A stretch of 64,000 bases of DNA from Puccinia triticina. Its lineage: Eukaryota > Basidiomycota > Pucciniomycetes > Pucciniales > Pucciniaceae. Where the stretch lies: NCBI RefSeq assembly GCF_026914185.1, contig NC_070572.1:3782001-3846000 (forward strand). Direction: 5' to 3'. The notes below the pieces were generated by a model, which was not told the origin of the DNA, ran no database searches, and worked only from the letters and a program-made list of their open reading frames with translations. Below, in pieces: positions 1 through 9,856 of the stretch. A program made the translations under genes and the position numbers. The stretch's first letter is position 1. Each line of letters opens with the position of its first letter.

Positions 1-135
1 GACAAAGCATGAGGTTGAATGATGGATTGTCGTCTGGCGTGATGTAAGACTAATGGGTTATATCTGATAGATAAGAACCAAATTTTATTGATTGACGTAA
101 TAAATTAACGAGACACAGTCAATATCCAGGAGAGC

Positions 136-558
136 TTAAAAAGAAGTCAGAAGAAGATTGAAGATGCCCAACTTGTCACACTCGTCCACTTCCCCGGAGT
201 TGAAGGGATGGCCCTGGTGGTTGTAAACTTCGTCTTGTTCGGTTAATCCGAAACGGCCAAAAGCGGAAGTAAGCTCGGCATCACGATTCTCATCATGTCG
301 GGAATAGCTTCGATGATGATACGACGATCCTTCGGGCTGGATCCGCAGCGGACGGCTGCCGCTCGGCGATTGAGAGATTGCGGCTTGGGGAGAATTCAAG
401 AGTAGTGACCGTCTTCTTGCACTTCCTGGCGAACCAATCTGGCCACTCGGCCGGGTCTGGGCGGGGTCGTAATAACGATCGCTCTCTCGTTGGTGGTGAA
501 CACTGGAGGCATGTCTCCCAGAAGAATGGTGATACGAGGCATCCTGACTATCACGCAT
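136..558 (-). CDS. Possible 3' exon of an unidentified protein
   Basis: This is a 140-codon open stretch that starts with ATG and is rich in Ser, His, Arg and Gln, with a less repetitive C-terminal part (around ELTSAFGRFGLTEQ). I recognise no domain. A possible 3' splice site (TTTTCATCAG, minus strand) lies just upstream of the ATG, so this may be a terminal exon of a longer gene rather than a complete one. The final residues may be intron read-through, because AAG followed by GT sits before the C-terminal tail. The area has CpG content typical of non-repeat DNA here, which mildly favours a host gene. It could also be a chance low-complexity frame. Confidence 0.3.
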   Translation of the reverse strand: MRDSQDASYHHSSGRHASSVHHQRESDRYYDPAQTRPSGQIGSPGSARRRSLLLNSPQAAISQSPSGSRPLRIQPEGSSYHHRSYSRHDENRDAELTSAFGRFGLTEQDEVYNHQGHPFNSGEVDECDKLGIFNLLLTSF

Positions 559-3500
559 CTCCGCTGATGAAAATATCTTTCTAGGGGTAACGCAAAAAAA
601 GAAGGGGAGAGATCTGCAACTGTTTTTTTGAATTTATTTTTTGGGGAAACCAGGCGTATCTATTTGGGGGTTGCGAAAATGCTATAGTCTATGGAAGTTT
701 ATCGATAAATTATCGATGGCCTCTGTTTCGGGAGTTTCAAAAAAAAAAGGCCGAAAGGAGAGGCTGGTTTAAGTATTTTGAGTCCAGATGAGATGATAAG
801 ACCGATAAGAACTGGATAGGGCTTGCTTGACTGGAGGGGGTGGGATGAGAATCCGTTATAAGGTGAAACGGATAGAGAGAGATGTGGACAAGCAAAACCT
901 TCAACACAACAAGGTGAGATTGAGCGGGAGTGGAGGGTCTGAGACGAGAGCCAACGTGAAGGATAACCGCTGCCCCTAATTAACCTTCTCAACTGTTGTT
1001 TATCTCTGGTTCTAGACTGCGAGCACAACAAGATGTTGGAGATGAGAGATTCGTAGCGTTTTGTATGAAGGCACGACCCTGCCAAGAGGGAGCGTCCGGG
1101 TTTCCCAGAGCTCTTAAAAAGCCTTGAGATGGCTTGCGTGAGTCGGATGGGTTTGGAAGCGCTGACGAGATGAGAACCGTCCAACGGTCCTAACTTGGAT
1201 CTTGAGGGGGATTGGTAGAATTAAAAGTAAATAAATATTTAAATGGATGGATTTATTTATTTATATGTATGGCAGATGATGATTGGGTGACAATGTAGAC
1301 AGACGAGTAGCCTATGGTGTGATTGATGGATGCAGTCAGACTCTGTGAGGAGAACCGGGCGTTTTGTCAGTGGTAGAGCTTAAATTCAACTTGGAAATTG
1401 TGTCAGTGAGAGCAGGAATGACGAACCCCGAACTGAGGATATTGCGTTCCAGCCTGGCAGTTTGTTTGTGTGTGTGTGCGTGCGCCTTGATTGTTTTTCT
1501 TCTCTTTTTTTTCCGCTTGGAACACGACCACGTTTTGGAAGAGAGATCAGGACCTGGAGACCACCACCAGATTTGAATTTTGCGGGCATGCAAGTTCAAC
1601 GAGCTGTGGGATTGGGAGTGACTGGCAGTGGGATGAAGGCAGAAGACGGTAAATATGTAAAGTGGCTGATATTTGTGCCCGAAGATCGAGATGACAAGGG
1701 CAGTTGGAGGTGAGAAGAACTATGGGGAAGCAAATACTATGTATACTTAGATAGACGTCAGATGAATTATGTACAAACAAACAGAAGAGAGATCTGAGAA
1801 AACAATGGCATCACTGTCTCTCAAGTTAACTAGGAGGGGAAGGGGGCAGAGTCCGGTCCCCAGGGCGGAGACAAGCTCATAATGAGCACACGTCGGCGCG
1901 GGCCATTTTGTACCCACATTTTTACCTGCGAGCTCGGGGCAGAGAGGCTGGAGCCTGGAGGGATATAAAATTTTAATGAAATCCTTGTATTTATGTAACA
2001 CATCGAATACATACATACATATCTATTTACTTACAATCTATTTACGCTTAAAGAAGGGTTGATCGAGCAGAGAAACAAGTATTTGAACAAGGGCAAAATG
2101 GGGTTCGATTCTCCTGGAGGGAAAAAGATAAGGCAGCTCTCATATTAAAATTCAATATACAGCGCACCACAGTTAAAACCTTTGGGATTGGGTTGTACAA
2201 CAATGCACAGATATTTGAACTCGGGCAAAGGAGATTGGGGGAAGAAGGAAGATGGATTTTAAATAAATGAATAAATACAGCGCGGAGAACGTCTCTATGT
2301 GCATAAATGGGAGGCTGAAGCGATCTTCCTCGAGCCTCGGAGGTGGCAGCAGCAGTCGATCGCAAACGAGTTCAAGTTCAGTCTTGGGGGTGCGAAAATC
2401 GATTCGGAAGTTTGAACGACAACTCCTGCTGGTGGCCAGAAGACGGAGAGGGTGTCGATGATCGTGATGAATTTGTGGATCATCATACTCGTTCTAGTTC
2501 AAGCGCTGCCAACAACCACCACTTCAACAAACCAAGCACCCCTTCTGTAGAACGATTGTCAATGATTGTCGAAAGGCGCGAAGCGCGTCGACCTGCGTGT
2601 CCCCGCTCGATTAATTATTTATACAAGAACCCAGGAAGTGAAGGCCTGCAACATTAAGATTAAAGGCCATAGCAAGTTAAGAAGCAGGTCCATTGTGAGC
2701 TTGTGTGTCGGCCGACAGTGAAAACTGTGTATGTGTTAGTGACGGATCAGAAAATTCCACCACTCGCCAACAGGCAGCAGCAGGCCGATATGGAGATAGA
2801 TTTTCGCCGTATTTGTGAGGTAAACATTGACGTATTTGTTATGTTGCAACATAGCAACCCAAAGCACATCATTTCGCACTGCAGGACGCGCGATTGAAGT
2901 TTGATGGGCGAGCCAAAACCGTTTGATCTTATGTGGAAGGTGGAGGGGGGGCAGGTCCACCAGATGGAGAGAATATGTCTTTTGGGGGGAAAAAATATGC
3001 AATTGTGCTCTTCACAATCAGCTATTTATTGTGGGGCACTGAATGGAGTGCTGGGATGTGCATACCCTTTTATGTAATTCTTTAAGGATTTGTTTTGTTT
3101 AGGTAACTGTGAGGCTGGCCGCTGGAGCACGCCGCTGGAGCACTTCCGATCAAACACTTCGCGCCGGGAAGAAATATCTGGATGTCCGGCGCCAAGAGGG
3201 TTCTCATTCCCAGCCTCAAGAGTCAACCAGTCCAAAGAAATCGGAGTGGGGCTTGACGGGGATGTGAAGAGCGACTGCGTTTGGGATTTGAATTGATTGA
3301 GGCTCAATTTCAAGCTGGCTGCAGATGACGATGACGGACGTTGGTTTGAAGGTGACTCGCCGGACGAACGGCCGCGGGGCTGCAAAGTTAACGAAGCTCG
3401 ATCAACAGACCATTGAAGTCTCTTGCAGGCTACTTTTTGCGCAAAAAAGTACAATCAAACCCTTTCCAACTATCCGCAACACCGTCTTCATCCCACCTGG

Positions 3501-4500
3501 CCCTCAGACATGTTCGTGAACCGCGCCGGTCTTTCATAAATACATAGCCACCCTTTTATCTCGCTCAACCGCAAAACGAGCTCACCAACCATCCGGTGCG
3601 TGTTTGATCACCATTCGCTGTCAATCCAATCAAGTTGCGGAACGTGCAAATCAGCGCAAATCACCATCAACATTAATTGAGTCGCTCAGAGATCTCACTG
3701 CAGACGGCTCCGAGATTTTAAAATATCAAACTCATTAAGATCTCCATTTGAGTTACCTCGATAGAGCCATCGGGCCTCATCGGGCCAAAACTCACGTTTC
3801 TTTCGTAGAATGTCAACTGATCCAATCACATCAGATTAATTCCGATGGCCAGATTTGGCTCGGCCTGGCTCGGCGCGCTCTATGCCCGTTCGAGGATTTG
3901 GGGAGCGAAAGGGCCGAGCGGCCGGTGCTACAGTCTTAAGCTCCCTTCGGCCACGCAGCATGCAGCACAATAGGCTCGGCACCTTCGGCACGCGGGATCA
4001 TCGAATGCCAGAGCCGCCTGCATCTTTGATCTTCGCCAAGGTCACCTCTTCCAGATATGTATGTACCATCCGCCTCCACCCAAGACATCATCATTTTCCA
4101 GGTCCGCTGATCAAGGCATCATGTCCTCCCTATAGCCCTCGCTGTTGTTGTGTATAGTTCCACATGCAGTTTGCGCGATGGCCCCTCGACTCAAGTTAAC
4201 CTCAGTTCTTCAGGGGATAGATACCCTTGACTGAGTTGGACGACGCGGCTTGTTTGTTTTGATTAAGCCCTCAACGAAACATCTTTTGCGTGCCCTACAA
4301 CCTCTTTGATAACATGGTACAACCAGGTTTGTGAATGATAGTGAAAGGGGTGTAAAACATCCGCTTACCTCTCAACGCAGCTTTCCAAAAAACATCTTGG
4401 GCTAGTGCTCCGACTGACGTAAATACCGCTGTCAAATGAATTCTCTTTCATGATCAGATCCAGACTCGACCAAAGATACCATGGCCATCACCCATGTCAA
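559..4500. other. Stretch without a recognised gene
   Basis: I see no conserved protein domain on either strand. A 142-codon minus-strand frame at 3026-3454 is Ser/Pro-rich and might be an exon of a fungal regulatory protein, but it has no diagnostic motif. Simple-sequence features are a (TTTA)n tract near 1240-1265 and GTGTGT near 1467-1480. GC and CpG content look like unique host DNA, so unrecognised multi-exon genes may exist here. Confidence 0.4.
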
Positions 4501-4530
4501 GCTAATAAGGATAATAGTACATCAATGCTT

Positions 4531-4568
4531 GGGCCCTATTCGGGGCCCTACACGACCAAATAGGGCCC
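4531..4568. repeat. Inverted repeat GGGCCCTATT
   Basis: GGGCCCTATT at 4531-4540 is repeated as AATAGGGCCC at 4559-4568. GGGCCCTA occurs again near 4607. The following 4640-5000 stretch is full of short GGTC/GACC and GTCGG/CCGAC inverted motifs. This may be a degraded palindromic transposon, but no clear TIR pair or target duplication was found. Confidence 0.4.
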
Positions 4569-5736
4569 GCGGGTCCCAAAACCACAGCCACCGCAGTCCT
4601 TATGTGGGGCCCTATGATACACAATCGCTTGAATCTGAATTCAGCTTTGCGTTGGTCCGGCTGCGGGGTCAAAAAGCAGTCAGGTTTGACCTGCCTGCCG
4701 CAAATTTGACTGCGGAGGCAGGTCAACGCCGGGGATATGTCAGATTGAGGTTGGTCTGATCCATCCGACCAGACTGTTATGCCAATACCGCCGAAAATGA
4801 CAGTCGGGTCAGCTGAGTGTCATGGCCTACCCAGCTGACCAAATTTGACCCTGGTGAGCGGGCCAACGGTATTGCTGAGTTGGACATGCCAACAAGATCA
4901 TGTTGGCTTGACCAACGGTCAAACCCTGGTCCAGCAGGACTCTTCTGCTGACGACGGCTTGTCGAAATGAGCAAGCCAATGCCGTCAGCGAGTCGGGCCC
5001 GCGTTGAGCATCGGTCATTATAATCGACTTGCCGTCCGGGTTGAGCAAGCAATCATCGGATTGTCTTTTTTTGATCAAGTGTCCTATAAATCTTCTGCTG
5101 TAAGAAGGAGGTAACAGGAGTTCCATTTTTCAAAAAAAGAACATGTCAAAAAGAAATCACAGGTGGTGGTGATTCATGTCGACCCTCACAGCAGGCCACC
5201 GTCGGAAGATCCGCCGATAGATTCCATTGCGCAGGCATTGCGCACTCGTTGCTGCGCAATGCATTTCGTCTTGCGCAAGGCCTCGAACTTAACAAAGTCC
5301 CTTCGAGACTTCGGGCCCCCGGGGGGTAGGCTGAGAGGGACTTAGACCATACCTCCCCATTCTGGCGCACGGAGAATGGGGCTTTCAGGTCTTTTTTCCT
5401 TTTCTTCAGTGTTCACTTTTCATAGAACAACATTTCTGATTTTTTTTGGCTGGTTGTCAGCGCAAGATACTATTCATGAGACTTGTATTTTTTTATCTGT
5501 ATGTACTGCCACATACTCTGAGAAATTAACCAAGCAAAAATACTCGCAAAGAGATAACCAATTCGGTAAGGGAGATCTGTAGATTTTTCATTTTGCCAGA
5601 GCACAGGCCCTCATTCAATCACCCCGCCTTACCTAAGATGTAGCTATTTGAGGACCGTGCTCACCACTGTGCTGGTGAGTAGGGAACTGAGATGGATGAA
5701 AGCAAGACCTGAACAAGCAGCAACAACTGTCCCAAC
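4569..5736. other. Gene-free stretch with short inverted motifs
   Basis: No protein domain was recognised. Near 5230-5285 the motif TTGCGCA and its complement recur several times, and at 5310-5325 a GGGCCCCCGGGGGG block forms a short GC hairpin. I see no complete transposon structure. Confidence 0.35.
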
Positions 5737-5910
5737 ATGTCCGATAACAAATCCACCTCAGATGTCTCCAAAGAGCACCCGCCAGCCAGTGATGAACCAG
5801 ACCCATGGCCTACTCCACCCTCCGGAAAAACAACAGTCATCACCCTGCCCAAGTCAACTACGAAGCTCAACAACAAAGATCTACATGCCTTCATCTATTT
5901 CATGAGCTGT
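5737..5910 (+). CDS. Short open frame interrupted by the TIR element
   Basis: A 58-codon ATG-initiated frame (start MSDNKSTSDV, polar, Pro/Ser/Asp-rich) runs to 5910, where the TIR element begins at the TA dinucleotide. Skipping the element and one TA copy leads in the same frame to a stop shortly after 14686. The uninterrupted frame would therefore have been about 63 codons, or one exon of something longer. No domain was recognised. Coding status is uncertain. Confidence 0.25.
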
Positions 5911-6499
5911 TACACCACGGGCGAAGCTCAACGAAATGATTTCGATTGCCAGCCGATATCATTTCGGTTCGTCTGCCTGCAAGGGGGGACCGTCGCCAGA
6001 CGGTCGGCGTTTTCACGGGAAAATTCCAGGAACCCTACTGGAAGGCAATCCAAAATTATTTTGGATCCCCAACGCACTTCCGAAGTGCTTTCGTGTGCAA
6101 TTCGGAATGGTTACGGGCCGTCACAGGTTTTGGAGGGCTCAAAAAGGCTCAAAACAAGGTTTCAGCACGGTGGGTGGACAAAAGGGAGCCTTGAACATGC
6201 AACATGCTTCTGATCCACCCAAACCGAGCCCCTTGCCAACTGCCCCAGACACACTGTGGTATGGGGGCGCTGTTTTATATATAGGACCATGCTTCTGTGA
6301 GGTGTGGTCAGCCATATTTGGAAATATTCCGGGGAAAATCCAGGAAAAAAACCGGAATGGTCTGTTTCCTGGAATGAAGTCAAATCAATTTCGACTTCAT
6401 TCCATTTTGGACGCTACCCGAATTGCGATCGGAATGGTTCCGGTACTTTGACCATACCGGAAGCATTCCGATTGGTTTTTGGTCCTTCAACCATACCGG

Positions 6500-7234
6500 T
6501 GTGGTACTCCGTCCGGCGGCAGTTAGTTGGAGGGGAATGGGAAAAAGAGATTTTATGTGCCCTCCGGGTGATGGTCGGGATGAGCAAGGAGGATCTGTTG
6601 AGCAATGAGGTTTGGGGGGGGGAAAGATTTTACGACGGCGTTTGAGCGCGCGTCGGCGGTTTGTTGTTTTTGAGGGAAGAAGAAAACTGGAATCAGAAAG
6701 AGGTTCTCAAGGATCAATAAGATTTGGTATGGCACTCTGGAGGGCGCCGGATGATGAGCGATAAGATTCTGATGGATTCCTCATTGGGATCAGCTAGGTT
6801 CCATGCCCCCCTTCCTCTGAGTTCGTGGGCAAACTCAGACTCCAGGAGGCGCCACGCACTGCGGACCCGTCATCACACCCCGCACGCGCACACGCTACAA
6901 CACACACAACACAGCAAGCCAACAAACAACTAATCAAAGGAATAAAAAAAAAAAACCAAACCCTCCCCACTGTAACCATCCAACGCGCGCAGTAGAGAAA
7001 GGAAACAAGTCAAGGTCCTAAGAAACAAAACATCTCAAACAAAGATAGAAAGAAAAAAAAAGGAAAGAAAATATAAAAAAAAAAAAAACAAAGATGAAAC
7101 TCCTGAAACGTCTTGAGGGGGATGCCGCCGCGCCACCATAGATCTTGTACCTTGAGGATTTGTTCTTGATGTCTTTCCGCGCGCCGCGCCGCAAAATGAG
7201 TGTTGTCCCTGCGTGTACCAAATGGCGCACCACA
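6500..7234 (-). repeat. 3' LTR of the 8.1-kb gypsy element
   Basis: This LTR begins TGTGG and ends CCACA. It is nearly identical to the copy at 13857-14600, except that it lacks a ~10-bp duplication near its start (GGTGCAGGCC present only in the other copy) and differs in poly-A length. It contains an AT/GC-contrasting block with runs of A near 6945 and 7050-7090. Confidence 0.93.
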
Positions 7235-7384
7235 TCTCCACCACGCTTGCAGTCTGTCCCTAGACTGCTCGCGTCTCGCCGCCAAGGATCTGAAGAAAGA
7301 GAGGGAAAACCAAGGAAAAAAAAAAAAAGGGGGAAGGAATCCTACAGGGAAAAATGGGGCCGAAGAGGAAGGGATCGCCACAGT

Positions 7385-7488
7385 GCTCACAAACGTGGCA
7401 TAAAGTAGAGTTTTGCCAAAACTTAAGAGCATCATGCCCGGAGGTGCATTATTGGGAGGAACTTACTTTTGTTCCCCAATGCCTCCGC
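7385..7488 (-). repeat. Hairpin module copy D (overlaps the Pol stop codon)
   Basis: On the minus strand this reads GCGGAGGCATTGGGGAAC, then loop AAAAGTAA, then GTTCCTCCCAATAATG and CACCTCC, followed by a variable arm and TGCCAC-N4-GTGAGC. ATTGGG pairs with CCCAAT and GGAGG with CCTCC. The Pol stop codon TAA (7463-7465) lies in the conserved loop. It is related to copies at 10649-10753, 11077-11174 and 13662-13764. Confidence 0.8.
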
Positions 7489-7591
7489 GTGCATAATACT
7501 TCTTCACCTGGTCCGCCGAAAATCGCCGCTTGAGTTCGGTGCCATTGAGCTCAGCCAAGACATAGGACCCGCCCCAAACCTGCTTAACGAC

Positions 7592-8350
7592 TCAAAATGG
7601 TCCATTCCAGCGGTGCACAAAAAGCTGGCCCCACTGAATCTTGAGTGATCGGTTGTAGGCCAGAACTAGATCGCCAATCTGGAGCGGTTCACGTTGTTGT
7701 CCCGCGTGCTTCTCCTCCCAATAGCAGACCGCCTTGCCTCTAGATTCCATCATCCTCTTGTACGCCTTCTCGCGAGTCTCTTCGCTACGCTCTAATTGAA
7801 GCGACCGTGCCACCAGGAGGTCGGTCGTGGTCTTCACCGACTCCCAATCCACGCCAAGGTAGGACTTGATTTCCAAATCCAGGGGGAGGACCGCCCGCTG
7901 ACCAAAGACTAGCTCGTAGGGGGAATAGCCGGTGGTGCGCTTGGTGGAGATCCGGTCGGCAAAAAGCACCAGGGGCAGAAACTTACGACAATTCTTGCCG
8001 CTCTCGCCAGCAAGCTTAACCAACGCGGCTTTGAGAGGACCATGGCCTTGTTCGACCATACCCTGACCTTCTGGGTAATAAGGAGTTGAGACGCGATGTT
8101 GTCCCGGCAAGGCGCGAAGCATGTCGGCTAGGGCGCTGCCAAATTCAGAACCTCCGTCCGTCGAATAGGATCGCGCCAGACCATAGCGCATCGTCCAGTG
8201 CTCTTGCAGAAAGGCGGCCACTGCTTCTGATGTCAGATTGTTGATGATCTTGGCCTCCACCCACCCAGAGAAGTCATCGCGGGCAACTATAAGATACTTG
8301 GTGCCACTAGCTTTCAAGTGAACTGCATCCATTGAGACCCTCCCAAACAC
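7592..8350 (-). CDS. Gypsy Pol: integrase core segment
   Basis: The DDE integrase core is visible: MDAVHL holds the first Asp, STDGGSEFGS the second, and EGQGMVEQGHGPLKA the catalytic Glu. The C-terminal chromo-like/SH3-like end follows (WGQLFVHRWNGPF). The frame is the same as the upstream RT segment and is separated from it by a single TGA at 8387-8389. Another TGA at 7592-7594 is followed in frame by a typical integrase tail (WGGSYVLAELNGTELKRRFS) that runs to the TAA at 7463. The enzyme would insert element cDNA into the nuclear genome. As it stands the protein is broken by these stops unless they are read through. Confidence 0.85.
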   Translation of the reverse strand: MFGRVSMDAVHLKASGTKYLIVARDDFSGWVEAKIINNLTSEAVAAFLQEHWTMRYGLARSYSTDGGSEFGSALADMLRALPGQHRVSTPYYPEGQGMVEQGHGPLKAALVKLAGESGKNCRKFLPLVLFADRISTKRTTGYSPYELVFGQRAVLPLDLEIKSYLGVDWESVKTTTDLLVARSLQLERSEETREKAYKRMMESRGKAVCYWEEKHAGQQREPLQIGDLVLAYNRSLKIQWGQLFVHRWNGPF

Positions 8351-8386
8351 GGTAGACTCGCCGGTCGGATAAAGAATTTCCTGAGG

Positions 8387-9853
8387 TCAACGAAGGTCCT
8401 TCTTCTGACACGCCTCGCAGCTCCGACACCATTTAGCCACCGCCTGTTTCAGAGACGGCCACCAGAAGCGCTCAGATACGCGGCGATAAGTTTCTGTAGT
8501 CCCACGGTGACCCAAATCTTCATGAAGCTGACTGAGAATAGCGTCCTGCTTCGACGGAATGGTTACCACGATCTTGGGGAGAGGACTTCCCCGCTTCATG
8601 AGACGGCCGGACTGCAGGAAAAAATCCGCCGATCTGCGCTTTAAACCGCGGAACTCTTTAGCATTCAGCCCAGCGAGCTTCTCGAGTGTTGCTAAAAAAC
8701 TTTCCAAGAGTCGCCAGAAACCCTCTTGGTAGCCCATGTATTCATCCGAGGAGGTCGCGGCGCCAGCAAAGCAGGGGCGAATGAGGGCCTCCTCCTCATC
8801 AAAGTCGGATTCCGGAATAGTCTTGTTCTCCTCCAGGGGGCGCCGAGACAGCCCGTCAGGCATGGTGAAGGATTTACCTGGTCGGTGAACAATATCGAAT
8901 GAGAACAGCTGGATGAAGGACACCCAGCGTGTCATTGGAGCGTTTGGCAGACTGGGAGCATTGATCATCTGTATTAGTGACTGCGCGTCGACTCGGAGCT
9001 CGAAGTGCTGTCCCCACAGGACGGTCTGAAGCTTCTTGAGGATCCGCGCCACTCCGCAGAGTTCGAGTTTTGGCTGCGAGTACCTTGACTCAACGTCGGA
9101 AAACAAGAGCGACTTGTACAAGGCTGGCCGATCCAGTCCATTTACGTCTTCTTGAGTGAGCACCGCGCCCGCTGCGTGAAAGCTAGAATCGACGGCGAGC
9201 TTGAGTTTCCCAGCTTCGGGTCCATAATTGATCTTGACGAGCACAATGTCCTTGCCCACTATGACTTTAAGTCTCTGAAAAGCCGCCTCGCACTCCGTCG
9301 TCCAGTCCCAGTCAGTGTCTTTTTGTGTCAACCGACGAAGTGGGAGACAAATCTCGGAAAGGGAAGGAATAAAAATGCGAACATAGACTACTACACCCAA
9401 AAATCCTCGCATTTCCGTAGCGTTAACAGGAGTAGGCCAAGAAAGGATCTTATTGACTTTGGTCTTTGCCATCCTCCGCCCCTCCTTGCATACCACGTGG
9501 CCGACGATTTCCAGCGCAGGGACGCAAGCCGCCAACTTAGATGCCGACACCGTGAGTCCACTCTCCTCGATCCGAAAGAGAATCCGCTCCAAAGTAGTGG
9601 CATACTCCCATATGAAACGCCGGATCCCTGGATGCCACGGCAGTCGCTCGCCGTCGTAGTTGGAGACAGGGCCCTTAATCCCTCCGTCGTCGATGAAAAT
9701 CCCAGCGTGCTCAGGGATCTCTTCCTGTAAGATCCAGACCATCTGGGCCTGATAAACAGCTACGGAGTTAGTAGCGCCCTGGGGAAGCCGAGTGAGCTGG
9801 AACCTTCCCAACGGTGTGTCGAACGTCGTAAGAGGTCTAGAAATGGGATCCAA
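8387..9853 (-). CDS. Gypsy Pol: RT (C-terminal part), RNase H and integrase zinc finger
   Basis: The frame opens inside the reverse transcriptase with SRPLTTFDTPLGRFQLTRLP. The catalytic motif reads FIDDGG where most gypsy elements have YxDD. The connection and RNase H region follow (LKLAVDSSFHAAGAVL, then a DAQSL segment), then the HHCC integrase zinc finger (HEDLGHRGTTETYRRV, CRSCEACQKK). A single TGA at 9857-9859 separates it from the upstream RT part in the same frame, and a TGA at 8387-8389 ends it before the integrase core. Both stops sit where family members usually carry Arg, consistent with CGA to TGA. Confidence 0.88.
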   Translation of the reverse strand: MDPISRPLTTFDTPLGRFQLTRLPQGATNSVAVYQAQMVWILQEEIPEHAGIFIDDGGIKGPVSNYDGERLPWHPGIRRFIWEYATTLERILFRIEESGLTVSASKLAACVPALEIVGHVVCKEGRRMAKTKVNKILSWPTPVNATEMRGFLGVVVYVRIFIPSLSEICLPLRRLTQKDTDWDWTTECEAAFQRLKVIVGKDIVLVKINYGPEAGKLKLAVDSSFHAAGAVLTQEDVNGLDRPALYKSLLFSDVESRYSQPKLELCGVARILKKLQTVLWGQHFELRVDAQSLIQMINAPSLPNAPMTRWVSFIQLFSFDIVHRPGKSFTMPDGLSRRPLEENKTIPESDFDEEEALIRPCFAGAATSSDEYMGYQEGFWRLLESFLATLEKLAGLNAKEFRGLKRRSADFFLQSGRLMKRGSPLPKIVVTIPSKQDAILSQLHEDLGHRGTTETYRRVSERFWWPSLKQAVAKWCRSCEACQKKDLR

Positions 9854-9856
9854 GGC

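Noticed and set aside
699..1184. 161-codon minus-strand ORF as a gene
   Set aside because: Composition looks like non-coding read-through (Ser/Leu/Arg scatter), with no motif. Left unassigned.
7010..7435. Minus-strand ORFs rich in Phe near the LTR
   Set aside because: They arise from A-rich tracts of the LTR read in reverse and are present in both LTR copies.
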